Origin: Arcicella rosea
Lineage (GTDB): Bacteria; Bacteroidota; Bacteroidia; Cytophagales; Spirosomataceae
DNA length: 64,000 nucleotides
Assembly (NCBI RefSeq): GCF_040543805.1
Contig: NZ_JBEUMS010000007.1
Coordinates: 186,001 to 250,000 of the forward strand
Direction: 5' to 3'
Shown here: positions 42,401 through 50,774 of the stretch, piece after piece
Layout of the letters: each line of letters starts with the position of its first letter
How positions within the stretch are numbered: the stretch's first letter is position 1
The notes under the pieces: generated by a model
What the model was told of the DNA's origin: nothing
The model's database searches: none
The model's input: only the letters and a program-made list of their open reading frames with translations
Made by a program: the position numbers and the translations under genes

Positions 42401-42771
42401 TATGACATAATTCTTTTACGATGCTCAATTCCCCAACTTATCATTTCGGCGATTAACGCATTCAATGTTTTTCCGTACTCGGTGATTTCATATTCAACAG
42501 TTATTGGCTTGGTATCGCAAACAGTTCTGGTAACGAGTTGATTACTTTCAAGTGTTTGGAGTTCCTTTGAAAGCATTTTTGAACCTATTCCTTCAACATT
42601 TCTTAATAAATCCATAAAGCGTTTTTTGCCGTCAAAACTCAATGTAGCAATAATTTGGATTTTCCATTTTCCGCTAAGTAACTCCATCACATCTCTTGCA
42701 GCTAAGATGCCCTGAGTATGATCTCCCTCGCAATTTCTTTCAATGATTTCTTGTGCTTTGTCTTTATTCAT
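42400..42771 (-). CDS. HxlR-family transcriptional regulator
   Basis: This is a 123-residue winged helix-turn-helix protein of the HxlR type: GKWKIQIIATLSFDGKKRFM, then GSKMLSKELQTLESNQLVTR, and the basic wing RTVCDTKPITVEYEITEYGK. Cys14 (ERNCEG) lies at the position of the redox or electrophile sensing Cys found in many HxlR members. It is divergent from a DoxX-type gene 146 bases away, its likely target. Confidence 0.92.
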   Translation of the reverse strand: MNKDKAQEIIERNCEGDHTQGILAARDVMELLSGKWKIQIIATLSFDGKKRFMDLLRNVEGIGSKMLSKELQTLESNQLVTRTVCDTKPITVEYEITEYGKTLNALIAEMISWGIEHRKRIMS

Positions 42772-42917
42772 TTTCTTATTTTAAGTTGATGTAAAGTTAC
42801 TGTCTATGATTTCTCCGAAAGCTATTAATTTACTCAAAGAAACTACTTTCCTTCAGTAAACTGATAGCAATTTGAGGGAAATTTTAGCAGAATTTTGTCG
42901 AAACAAATTTTAAATCA

Positions 42918-43274
42918 ATGAAAAAAGAAAAAATAATTTATTGGATAAGTACTGGTCTAGTAGCAGCAGGAATGTTGATGAGCAGTTTTATGTATTTAAG
43001 TAAGAATCCAGAATTGTTGGAGAATTTTAAACAATTAGGCTTTCCTGCCTTTTTTATTCCGATGTTAGGGATTGCCAAATTATTAGGCGCTATTAGTTTA
43101 GTGAATCCGTGGATTGAAAAACTGAAAGAATGGGCTTATGCAGGTTTTACATTTACTTTTATTGGAGCTATCTGGACACATATTGCAACGAATACGCCAT
43201 TTATTCCTGCACTTGTGTTGTTAGTAATTTTGGCTATTTCTTACTTTTTTAATGGTAAAATTGAAAAAGCATAA
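42918..43274 (+). CDS. DoxX-like small membrane protein
   Basis: This is a 118-residue protein with four hydrophobic helices (IIYWISTGLVAAGMLMSSFM, FFIPMLGIAKLLGAISLV, YAGFTFTFIGAIWTHIA, and FIPALVLLVILAISYFF). The DoxX-like pattern of a Lys/Leu-rich second helix is present. The function in this family is unclear, with quinone-linked roles in some members. Divergent transcription from an HxlR regulator is a common arrangement. A terminator follows the stop. Confidence 0.85.
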   Translation: MKKEKIIYWISTGLVAAGMLMSSFMYLSKNPELLENFKQLGFPAFFIPMLGIAKLLGAISLVNPWIEKLKEWAYAGFTFTFIGAIWTHIATNTPFIPALVLLVILAISYFFNGKIEKA

Positions 43275-43299
43275 TTGTAATCTTATCTTATCAGCAATA

Positions 43300-43330
43300 A
43301 AAAATCCCAAGTTGTTAGCTTGGGATTTTT
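43300..43330. terminator. Terminator between DoxX-like and M1 peptidase genes
   Basis: The 12-base perfect arms aaaaatcccaag (43300-43311) and cttgggattttt (43319-43330) lie between convergent genes. Confidence 0.85.
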
Positions 43331-43359
43331 ATTTAATCATAAATGACTAACAATTTACA

Positions 43360-45702
43360 CTAGTTTTTCGCACCTTGAACTGCACTAGCTTTTTGCTGTT
43401 GCATTGGGTTTGGCTGCGACTGGCGACTTTGTTTGAATACTTGGAAACGAGTAGGTTCTTCTGGTTCTCTTGGAAAAACATTGCTTTTTGTATCAATATC
43501 AGCAATTTCGAAGAATGGATCTAAAACCCACTTAGTTACTTTTTTGTCTGTAGGAATTACTTTTTTAATTTCCTTATCATTCAAGCGCCAAATTTCAGCA
43601 GGGTATCTGAATACTTCACTTGTGCCATCTTCATAGTTTGCTTTTACAATGACTGGCATTGGTAAACCACCTACATTTTTCACGTTCAATACATAGAAGT
43701 TTTTATTTCCTTGCACTAAAGCTTTTTCTTCTTCGTTGAGTCCCGCAATTGTTTGTTCGAATTTCTTCTTATCTGCTTCGCTTGTCGCAAATTTGTCATA
43801 AGTATTATAGAAGTCTGTCATATCAGGATTTTCTTCTACTACCGTCTTAGGAATATCTGTTTTGTTACGAATATTACTCATCGTTTGGCGTTTAGCTTGA
43901 TCTTCAGCTTTTGCTTTTTCGTTTTTCTTTTCTGGAGAAACATTATCAATACCAAACCACTCTACATTTTCTAAAGATAAATCGACTGGTTCAACGCCAT
44001 AGAACCAACCTTTCCAGAACCAATCCAAATCAACACCTGAAGCATCTTCCATGGTACGGAAGAAATCTTGTGGAGTTGGATGCTTGAATGCCCAACGGCG
44101 TGCATATTCTTTGAAGGCTGCATCAAACAATTCTCTTCCCATTACTGTTTCACGTAAGATGTTTAAAGCGGTTGCAGGCTTTGTATATGCGTTTGGTCCG
44201 AATGCCATGATATTATCCGAGCTCGACATAATTGCTACTTGTTGGCTTTTGTCAGTTTTCATATAAGGAACAATGTCTTGAGGTTCACCTGAAGCATCAA
44301 AATTTCTGTCCCATTCTTTTTCTGCCAATTGTTCACAGAAAGTATTTAAGCCTTCATCCATCCAAGACCATTGTCTTTCATCTGAATTGACAATCATTGG
44401 AAAGAAGTTATGACCTACTTCATGAATTACTACACCAATTAAGAAATCTTTTGTTCCTTGTGAATAAGTACCATCAGCTTCTGGTCTTGCGCCATTGAAT
44501 GAAATCATTGGATACTCCATTCCACCAACTGGACCGTGAACTGATTGTGCTACTGGATAAGGATAAGCAATTGTTCTTTTTGAATATGAACGAAGTGTAT
44601 GCGCTACTAACATTGTAGAGTACTGTCCCCAAAGTGGATTAGCTTCTTTTGGATAAGCTGACATTGCCCATACTTTCTTGCCTTCAATATTTACTTGCAT
44701 GGCATCCCAAATAAATTTTCTTGAACCTGCAAAAGCAAAATCTCTTACATTTTGTGCTGCAAATACCCACGTTTTTTTACCTGTTGGTTTTGCTTTTTCA
44801 GCAGCAGTTGCTTCGTCTTGTGTTACGATTAATACTGGACGAGTAGCATTTTTTGCTTGTTCTAATCTTTTCGCCTGTGTTGCGCTGATTACTTGTGTTG
44901 CATTTTGCAATTCTCCTGTTCCTAGAATCACAAAGTCATTTGGAGCAGTAATACTTACTTTATAATCTCCGAAAGGAACTGTAAATTCTCCTTGTCCAAG
45001 GAATTGTTTATGTTGCCAGCCATTTACGTCATCATACACACACATTCTTGGGAACCACTGAGCCAATTCATATAAATAGTTTCCATCTTTTGGAAAGTAC
45101 TCATAGCCACTTCTTGCACGTGTAGCAATCGCATCTGTAATGTTAAAATTCCAATCAATAGAGAAAGTGAATGAAGCACCAGATTTTAATGCAGCTGGTA
45201 AGTCAATTCTCATCATGGTTTCATTGATAGTATATTTTAAAGCATTACCTGCTTTGTCTTTTACGGCTGTAATGTTATAGCCATATTCTTTAGGAGTTAC
45301 CCCTGAAACATTCCCTAATCTTGCAAAAGAAGTACCTCTGTCTGTCAAACTTGATGTTTGCGAAAGTTGAGCGATACCGCCTTTCTTAAAATTGTTTTGG
45401 TCTAACTGTACCCATAAGTAACCTAATTCATCTGGAGAGAAATTTTTGTAGGTAATTACTTCCGAAGCGGTCATTGATTGATTTTGGTCGTTCAATTCTG
45501 CTTTGATTTCGTAATCGGCACGGTTTTGCCAATAACTTTTTCCAGGTGCACCTGATGCTGCTCTGTAGGCATTTGGCGTTGGTAGAATGTTTCCGAGTTG
45601 CTCGAAACGATTATTACCATTGAACTGACCTGCTTGTTGTGCAATTGCTTGAATACTACAAGCAAGGAGCATCAAACAGGGAGATAGGAATCTTCTTGTC
45701 AT
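43360..45702 (-). CDS. Secreted M1-family metallopeptidase
   Basis: The 780-residue product has a signal peptide (MTRRFLSPCLMLLACSIQAIA). The gluzincin motif HEVGH is at 427-431 with the third zinc ligand Glu450 exactly in place for HExxH-x18-E. GGMEYPMI is the GAMEN-like substrate loop. M1 enzymes are aminopeptidases. The C-terminal quarter is Lys/Glu-rich and ends with a Gln/Pro-rich tail, without an obvious T9SS domain. It is probably periplasmic. The next gene, divergent, belongs to the arsenosugar-like pair. Confidence 0.92.
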   Translation of the reverse strand: MTRRFLSPCLMLLACSIQAIAQQAGQFNGNNRFEQLGNILPTPNAYRAASGAPGKSYWQNRADYEIKAELNDQNQSMTASEVITYKNFSPDELGYLWVQLDQNNFKKGGIAQLSQTSSLTDRGTSFARLGNVSGVTPKEYGYNITAVKDKAGNALKYTINETMMRIDLPAALKSGASFTFSIDWNFNITDAIATRARSGYEYFPKDGNYLYELAQWFPRMCVYDDVNGWQHKQFLGQGEFTVPFGDYKVSITAPNDFVILGTGELQNATQVISATQAKRLEQAKNATRPVLIVTQDEATAAEKAKPTGKKTWVFAAQNVRDFAFAGSRKFIWDAMQVNIEGKKVWAMSAYPKEANPLWGQYSTMLVAHTLRSYSKRTIAYPYPVAQSVHGPVGGMEYPMISFNGARPEADGTYSQGTKDFLIGVVIHEVGHNFFPMIVNSDERQWSWMDEGLNTFCEQLAEKEWDRNFDASGEPQDIVPYMKTDKSQQVAIMSSSDNIMAFGPNAYTKPATALNILRETVMGRELFDAAFKEYARRWAFKHPTPQDFFRTMEDASGVDLDWFWKGWFYGVEPVDLSLENVEWFGIDNVSPEKKNEKAKAEDQAKRQTMSNIRNKTDIPKTVVEENPDMTDFYNTYDKFATSEADKKKFEQTIAGLNEEEKALVQGNKNFYVLNVKNVGGLPMPVIVKANYEDGTSEVFRYPAEIWRLNDKEIKKVIPTDKKVTKWVLDPFFEIADIDTKSNVFPREPEEPTRFQVFKQSRQSQPNPMQQQKASAVQGAKN

Positions 45703-45917
45703 GATTGATAGTTTGAGTTAATGAATAAAACTAACGAATTTAATGAAAAAAAGGCTTTATTCTTCACTTTTGGGATAATTGGTAGCATTTTCCAGCCTTG
45801 TGTCAACCTTGAATTGAGTTTTTACAATCAAGAATATTCTTCATTCACTTGCATAATGAATTACCTTCTTTCGTTATTTGTCGTAATTTCGTTATTCAAC
45901 AATAAAAAAATCAAACG

Positions 45918-46250
45918 ATGGAAAACTATTATAATCCTGAAGACCTTAAAAAATTTGGTAAGATAGGTGAGTTTCAAAAAGAATTAGCAGATAAGTTTTT
46001 TGATTATTATGGCGCTGTTTTCGCTGAAGGGGCTTTAACTGCTCGTGAGAAATCTCTGATTGCTTTAGCGGTTGCTCATGCTGTTCAATGTCCTTACTGT
46101 ATTGATGCTTATACAACAGATACTTTAGAGAAAGGTTGTTCGGAAGCGGAAATGATGGAAGCTGTTCACGTTTCTGCTGCCATTCGTGGCGGAGCAAGTT
46201 TAGTACATGGTGTACAAATGATGAATAAAGCGAAAGAATTATCAATGTAA
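45918..46250 (+). CDS. Carboxymuconolactone decarboxylase-like protein, arsenosugar-associated
   Basis: This is a 110-residue AhpD/CMD-type protein. The CxxC pair of HAVQCPYCIDAYT is the family redox centre, and the ALTAREKSLIALAVAHAV start is typical. A radical SAM gene of the ArsS type begins six bases after its stop, and this pair is known from arsenosugar biosynthesis neighbourhoods, where this member is described as peroxidase-like. The role of this protein there is not settled. The start at 45918 (MENYYNPEDLKKFG) is clear. Confidence 0.87.
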   Translation: MENYYNPEDLKKFGKIGEFQKELADKFFDYYGAVFAEGALTAREKSLIALAVAHAVQCPYCIDAYTTDTLEKGCSEAEMMEAVHVSAAIRGGASLVHGVQMMNKAKELSM

Positions 46251-46256
46251 TAAATT

Positions 46257-47300
46257 ATGAAGTCATTAAAAGCAAGTGGTCATCAGTTTGCTGAATCTTC
46301 TACTCAAATTCAAACACTTCATCAAGAGGTAGTTGATGTGTTACAATTACCTACTTTTCAAGAAAAATTAGTAAAAGCTTCTCTTTTTCCTTTGAAAACT
46401 AAGCACATTGATACTTTACAGATTAATGTTGGGAAGATGTGTAACCAAGTTTGTAAGCATTGTCATGTGGATGCTGGCCCTGACCGTAAGGAAATCATGA
46501 CTCAGGAAACGATGCAAGAATGTTTGGAAGCTCTAAAGCGTTCTAAAATTGCAATAGTCGATTTAACGGGTGGCGCTCCTGAAATGAACCCTCATTTTCG
46601 TTGGTTTGTGGAGGAAATTGCTAAACTCGGAAAGCATATTATCGTTCGTTGTAATCTTACTATCATTGTAGCAAATCCTAAATACAACGATTTACCTGAT
46701 TTTTTTAAGCAACACCAAGTGGAGGTAATTAGCTCTTTGCCTTTTTATAACGCTGATAAAACCGACCGCCAACGTGGACAAGGAGTTTTTGTTGATTCTA
46801 TTAAAGCTTTGAAGTTACTGAATGCTGCTGGCTATGGAATTGAGGAGGGTTTAAAGCTTAATTTGGTTTATAATCCCAATGGCGCTTTTATGCCCGCTCC
46901 ACAAGATAGTTTACAGAAACAATATAAACGTGCTTTGCTGAATGAATTCGGAATTGTATTTAACGATTTATACGCCATTACGAATGTTCCAGTGAGTAGA
47001 TATTTAGATTACCTGATTACTTCTAAGAATTATGATGGTTACATGGAAAAACTAATTAATGCTTTTAATCCTGTAGCTGCCGAAGGAGTAATGTGTCGCT
47101 CTATGATTTCTGTGGGTTGGGATGGCGCTCTTTATGATTGCGATTTCAATCAGATGCTTGATTTATTGGTGAATACTCCTGTTAAACACATTCGTGATTT
47201 TGATATTGAGACATTATCGCAACGTAATATCGTCGTCGGTGAACATTGTTACGCTTGTACGGCAGGAGCTGGCTCTAGCTGCGGAGGAAATACCATTTAA
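46257..47300 (+). CDS. arsS: Arsenosugar biosynthesis-type radical SAM protein (ArsS)
   Basis: This is a 347-residue radical SAM protein. The cluster motif is Cys62-x3-Cys66-x2-Cys69 (MCNQVCKHCHVDAGP), with DLTGGAPEMNP as the SAM-contacting glycine region. The C-terminal extension has further cysteines (GEHCYACTAGAGSSCGGN) that match the ArsS/TIGR04167 pattern. ArsS is thought to transfer a 5'-deoxyadenosyl group to dimethylarsinous acid. The usual companion ArsM (arsenite methyltransferase) is not visible nearby. It follows the CMD gene by six bases. A 21-bp repeat array starts 13 bases after the stop. Confidence 0.9.
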   Translation: MKSLKASGHQFAESSTQIQTLHQEVVDVLQLPTFQEKLVKASLFPLKTKHIDTLQINVGKMCNQVCKHCHVDAGPDRKEIMTQETMQECLEALKRSKIAIVDLTGGAPEMNPHFRWFVEEIAKLGKHIIVRCNLTIIVANPKYNDLPDFFKQHQVEVISSLPFYNADKTDRQRGQGVFVDSIKALKLLNAAGYGIEEGLKLNLVYNPNGAFMPAPQDSLQKQYKRALLNEFGIVFNDLYAITNVPVSRYLDYLITSKNYDGYMEKLINAFNPVAAEGVMCRSMISVGWDGALYDCDFNQMLDLLVNTPVKHIRDFDIETLSQRNIVVGEHCYACTAGAGSSCGGNTI

Positions 47301-47312
47301 TAAGCTATAGAA

Positions 47313-47718
47313 TTTCTTTTCCGAGTAGTGATATTTCTTTTCCGAGTAGCAATATTTCTTTTCCGAGTAGTGATATTTCTTTTTCGAGTAATGATATTTA
47401 TTTTCTGAGTAGCGATATTTCTTTTCTGAGTAGTAATATTTCTCTTCCGAGTAGCGATATTTCTTTTTGGTGTAGCGATATTTCTTTTCTAAGTAGTGAT
47501 ATTTCTTTTTGGTGTAGCGATATTTCTTTTCCGAGTAGTGATATTTCTTTTCCGAGTAGTGATATTTCTTTTCCGAGTAGTGATATTTTTTTTCCAAGTA
47601 TCGATATTTCTTTTCCGAATAGAGATATTTCTTTTCTGGGTAGTGATATTTCTTTTCCGAGTAGTAATATTTCTTTTTGGAGTAGTAATATTTCTTTCTT
47701 GAGTAGTGATATTTCTTT
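47313..47718. repeat. 21-bp tandem array, 19 full copies plus a partial one
   Basis: Nineteen head-to-tail 21-base units run from 47313 to 47711, plus a partial unit to 47718. The common core is ccgagtagtgata preceded by tttctttt. Variants differ at the ccgag, tagtg and adjacent positions (ctgag, ttggtg, tagcg, tagta). Because 21 is divisible by three and the unit lacks stops in several frames, several long open frames on both strands are produced, but none resembles a protein. It lies between the arsS and holA genes, which are convergent. Confidence 0.92.
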
Positions 47719-47740
47719 AACCAACAAGAGTGTTTAAATT

Positions 47741-47805
47741 AAACCTATAAGGATTTTGATGATTACCAGTTGATGGAATCTTTTAAAAGAAATCCTTATA
47801 GGTTT
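47741..47805. terminator. Long hairpin after the 21-bp array
   Basis: The 16-base perfect arms aaacctataaggattt (47741-47756) and aaatccttataggttt (47790-47805) surround a 33-base loop. It sits between convergent arsS and holA and probably ends the holA transcript, though the long loop makes that uncertain. Confidence 0.55.
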
Positions 47806-47826
47806 TAGTATCAACTAATTAACTTC

Positions 47827-48846
47827 TTAATGCAAAATTCTAAAAGTCATTTCTCTTAAAGCTTCACCGTCGCTCAAAGAGCCACTTTCAACGCCTTTTG
47901 ATTTTAAATCTAATTTCTTAATCTCATTAATAATCTGGATAACCTTTGAAAAGTTGTAATTTCTAACGGCTAATGAATAATCTTTCGTGAAAAATGGATT
48001 TACGCCCAATACTTGTGCTAAATTCTTTTCTGTTTTATCGGCAGTAACATGCGTTAACAATACTTTAGAAAAAAAGTTGAAGAGCATCATCACAATAGGA
48101 GCAAGCGGATTATCCTTCGGGTTCGAAGCAAAGAAATTGACAATTTGGTTGGCTTTCAATACATCACGGTTAATCAAGGCTTTCTGGAATTCAAAATAAT
48201 TATATTCTTTACTGATACCTACAAATTTTTCAACTACATGTGCATTGATTTCCTCATCTACTCGTAGATTCAACACAATTTTATTGATTTCCGAAGCCAA
48301 ACGTTTCAAATCGTTTCCAACGTTTTCAATCAACATCTCAATGGCTTTTCTACTGATTTTCAAGCCTTGTTCATGACAATACTCCAATATCCAATCTGGA
48401 ATTTTATTATCATAAAGCTTTTTAGAGGGCATCAAAACTCCTGATTTATCAAAAGCTTTCACCCAAGCTTTGCGTTCATCCACTGAATCTTTAAACATTA
48501 AAACCAAAATCGTGGAGGAAAGCGGGTTTTTAGCATAGTTTTCAAGGGCCGTTTGCATATCTTTTTGCTCTAATCCTTGAATTCCCTGTGCTTCTTTCAC
48601 CAAAATAAGCTGTTTGTCCGACATCATCGGAAAGCTTTTGGCATAAGATAACAAAGAAGGAACACTCAAATCTTTTCCAAATAAAATATATTGGTTAAAG
48701 CTTTTATCGCCCGTTCCTAAAGCATGTTCTTCTAAATAATCCGCAACTTTTTCAATATAATAAGGCTCATCGCCGTGTAATAAATACAGCGGAGCGTAGT
48801 GTTTTTTCTTTAAATCTTTTAAAACTTCAATACTAGATTTTGGCAT
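47827..48846 (-). CDS. holA: DNA polymerase III delta subunit
   Basis: This is a 339-residue clamp-loader delta subunit. The N-terminal block YLLHGDEPYYIEKVADYLEE and the AAA+-like region without a Walker A (as is normal for delta) are present, plus the helical C-terminal collar. HolA opens the beta clamp. Its start overlaps the acpH stop by 14 bases, so both are probably cotranscribed with acpH first. Confidence 0.92.
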   Translation of the reverse strand: MPKSSIEVLKDLKKKHYAPLYLLHGDEPYYIEKVADYLEEHALGTGDKSFNQYILFGKDLSVPSLLSYAKSFPMMSDKQLILVKEAQGIQGLEQKDMQTALENYAKNPLSSTILVLMFKDSVDERKAWVKAFDKSGVLMPSKKLYDNKIPDWILEYCHEQGLKISRKAIEMLIENVGNDLKRLASEINKIVLNLRVDEEINAHVVEKFVGISKEYNYFEFQKALINRDVLKANQIVNFFASNPKDNPLAPIVMMLFNFFSKVLLTHVTADKTEKNLAQVLGVNPFFTKDYSLAVRNYNFSKVIQIINEIKKLDLKSKGVESGSLSDGEALREMTFRILH

Positions 48847-49444
48847 TTTGTTGTTTTGCTAAAATGTCTTGGCAATATGAAATGAGTTCAGGAAAGAACA
48901 CCGTAAATTCTTCCAAATATAAATCATAATCTCTTTTTAAATCTTCTGTGGCATTTTCTATGCCCGATTCAAAGCGTAATCTTTGCGAAATTCCTTTCAA
49001 AGACCATTCAATTCCTTGGTATGTAGCATAGCCTTTGAACCAATCATGGGTTACCATCGAATGGATAAGTCTTTCTATATTAACGGGCATCTCATTTTTT
49101 CGTTCTTGAATCAAACGATAGAATGCTTGACTGTAAATGGACAACGAAATAGGAGAGTAGTGATGGAAATTTTTCGCAAGAAGATGATCGTAAAATACAT
49201 CCACAATAATTCCTGCACATTTATGATATTGAGGTTGAAGTCGCTGAATACTTTTTCGGACTACAGGGTGCATATCTGTGAAAGAATCTATGGCTCTATG
49301 TAAAATAATGCCATTTTTAATGCCTTCATTTATCAAAGAATTTTGCTCATTATCAAGATTTCCTTTGATAAAATCACCCATCAAATTCCCGATTTTTATG
49401 TCATCATCATCGCCAGAAAGGAAAGTATGTGCTAGAAAATTCAA
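48833..49444 (-). CDS. Acyl carrier protein phosphodiesterase-like protein
   Basis: This is a 203-residue protein of the AcpH/ACP phosphodiesterase family (MNFLAHTFLSGDDDDIKIGN start, GIILHRAIDSFTDMHPVVRK, and HHYSPISL). The HD-like histidine and aspartates expected for metal-dependent removal of 4'-phosphopantetheine are visible (H52, D56, H60 in the middle motif). Family members remove the prosthetic group of ACP. It overlaps the downstream holA by 14 bases. Confidence 0.85.
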   Translation of the reverse strand: MNFLAHTFLSGDDDDIKIGNLMGDFIKGNLDNEQNSLINEGIKNGIILHRAIDSFTDMHPVVRKSIQRLQPQYHKCAGIIVDVFYDHLLAKNFHHYSPISLSIYSQAFYRLIQERKNEMPVNIERLIHSMVTHDWFKGYATYQGIEWSLKGISQRLRFESGIENATEDLKRDYDLYLEEFTVFFPELISYCQDILAKQQNAKI

Positions 49445-49552
49445 CTTTTATGGTTTTTTTATTGTTCTGAGACCATAAAGTTAAGGAAAAACCCTTACGT
49501 TTGTGGCAAATACGGTTTCCTCAACGAAAACACTATCAAAAAACTTAGTACA

Positions 49553-50065
49553 ATGCAAATTTCAAATGAAAAGGTTGTTACCTTAACATACGAGCTAACA
49601 GTAACAGATGCTGAAGGCGTAAAAGATTTAATTGAAACCGTAGAACAAGAAGACCCAATGGTTTTTATTCAAGGTTTAAGTGGTTTACCAGAAGCTTTTG
49701 AAGAAAAAATTCAAGGACTTTCAGCAGGTGATACTTTTGAGTTTTCAATTCCTGCGGAAGAAGGTTACGGAGAATACGACCCATCGGCTGTGGTTGAATT
49801 ACCAAAAGAAATTTTTAAAGTTGATGGCGAATATGTAGAGGAGATGTTAGAAGTTGGAAACTTTTTACCAATGACTGATGACGCTGGAAATCGTTTAAAC
49901 GGAAAAATTATTGCTGTAGAAGATACCTTAGTGAGAATGGATTTTAATCACCCATTGGTTGATAAAGAAATGTTTTTCAAAGGAACTATCGTTGCGGTTA
50001 GAGAAGCTACACAGTCTGAACTAGACCACGGTCACGTTCATGGCGACGGCGGAGTACATCATTAA
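49553..50065 (+). CDS. SlyD-like FKBP-type peptidyl-prolyl isomerase
   Basis: This is a 170-residue FKBP-type isomerase with the SlyD layout. FKBP strands flank the IF insert (about residues 75-125), and a short His-rich tail ends the protein (HGHVHGDGGVHH), which in SlyD binds nickel. VTLTYELTVTDAEG opens the FKBP fold and the motif FSIPAEEGYGEYDP is typical. It is cytoplasmic. A TACGTTTG -7-like box is at 49496-49503, but no convincing -33 partner is present. Confidence 0.9.
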   Translation: MQISNEKVVTLTYELTVTDAEGVKDLIETVEQEDPMVFIQGLSGLPEAFEEKIQGLSAGDTFEFSIPAEEGYGEYDPSAVVELPKEIFKVDGEYVEEMLEVGNFLPMTDDAGNRLNGKIIAVEDTLVRMDFNHPLVDKEMFFKGTIVAVREATQSELDHGHVHGDGGVHH

Positions 50066-50070
50066 TAGCT

Positions 50071-50121
50071 TATGAGTTTAAAGTTTATGAGTTTTTTTCT
50101 CATAAACTTATAAACTCATAA
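50071..50121. other. Intergenic inverted repeat of tatgagttt words
   Basis: Repeats of tatgagttt and the complementary aaactcata fill the gap between the PPIase and deaminase genes. The arms span about 50071-50091 and 50100-50121. It could form a stable hairpin between the two same-strand genes. Confidence 0.5.
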
Positions 50122-50140
50122 ACTCATAAACTAAAAAAGA

Positions 50141-50611
50141 ATGCAGAAACCTGCTTTTGATGATATTTTTATGGATTTGGCTGTTAATCTAGCCAAACGT
50201 TCACACTGTGTAAAAGCACAAGTAGGAGCAGTATTGACAAAAGATACCAGAATTATTTCGATTGGCTATAACGGACCTCCAGCGGGTACACACAACTGTG
50301 ATGTAGAATTTCCAACTGAAGGCTGTGAGAGAGACTCAAAAGGAAGTTGTTCTTTAGCATTACACGCTGAACAAAATGCTATCCTTTATGCAGTAAAAAA
50401 TGGTTCAAGTATTGAAGGTTCAACGATTTACGTAACGCTTTCGCCATGTATTGCTTGCGCAAGAGTAATTTTTACGATGAAAGTTGCCAAAGTTGTTTAC
50501 CTAAATTCTTATGCTGAATACAAAGGAATTCCTAAAGACGAAGGAGTGGAGTTTCTAAAGAAGTTTGGCGTAGAGGTGGTTAGGTATAAGAAGGAAGAGG
50601 AAAGAAGCTAG
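50141..50611 (+). CDS. dCMP deaminase-family enzyme
   Basis: This is a 156-residue zinc deaminase. The HAE motif (His75, Glu77) and the PCxxC motif (Cys103, Cys106 in SPCIACA) form the catalytic zinc site. A further Cys/His set (HNC at 51-53, ERDSKGSC) is characteristic of dCMP deaminase. It converts dCMP to dUMP in dTTP synthesis. The gene follows the SlyD-like gene with a 75-base repeat-filled gap. Confidence 0.92.
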   Translation: MQKPAFDDIFMDLAVNLAKRSHCVKAQVGAVLTKDTRIISIGYNGPPAGTHNCDVEFPTEGCERDSKGSCSLALHAEQNAILYAVKNGSSIEGSTIYVTLSPCIACARVIFTMKVAKVVYLNSYAEYKGIPKDEGVEFLKKFGVEVVRYKKEEERS

Positions 50612-50663
50612 ATACAAGAAACAAGATTCAAGACAAAAGATTCATTTATAATCAAAATGTCTT

Positions 50664-50700
50664 TAACAATAAAAGCCTCTTTCGGAGGCTTTTATTGTTA
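50664..50700. terminator. Bidirectional terminator between deaminase and rpoD genes
   Basis: The 16-base perfect arms taacaataaaagcctc (50664-50679) and gaggcttttattgtta (50685-50700) surround a tttcg loop. Words such as aagattcaagac upstream and gaatcttgcttc downstream form a further weak inverted repeat around it. Confidence 0.85.
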
Positions 50701-50774
50701 AATCTATAAAGTCTAAAATCTTGTATCTTGAATCTTGCTTCTTTTGTCTTAATTCTTGAATCTAAAAATAAAAA

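Noticed and set aside
47313..47718. CRISPR array
   Set aside because: The units follow head to tail without unique spacers, and no cas genes are present. The same holds for 60680-60931 and 15118-15550.
47214..47727. Open frames encoding SEKKYHY-type or KEISLLGKEIS-type repeat proteins in the 21-bp array
   Set aside because: They arise because the 21-base unit is divisible by three. Several frames on both strands are open at once, one of them overlaps the arsS end, and none has a plausible start.
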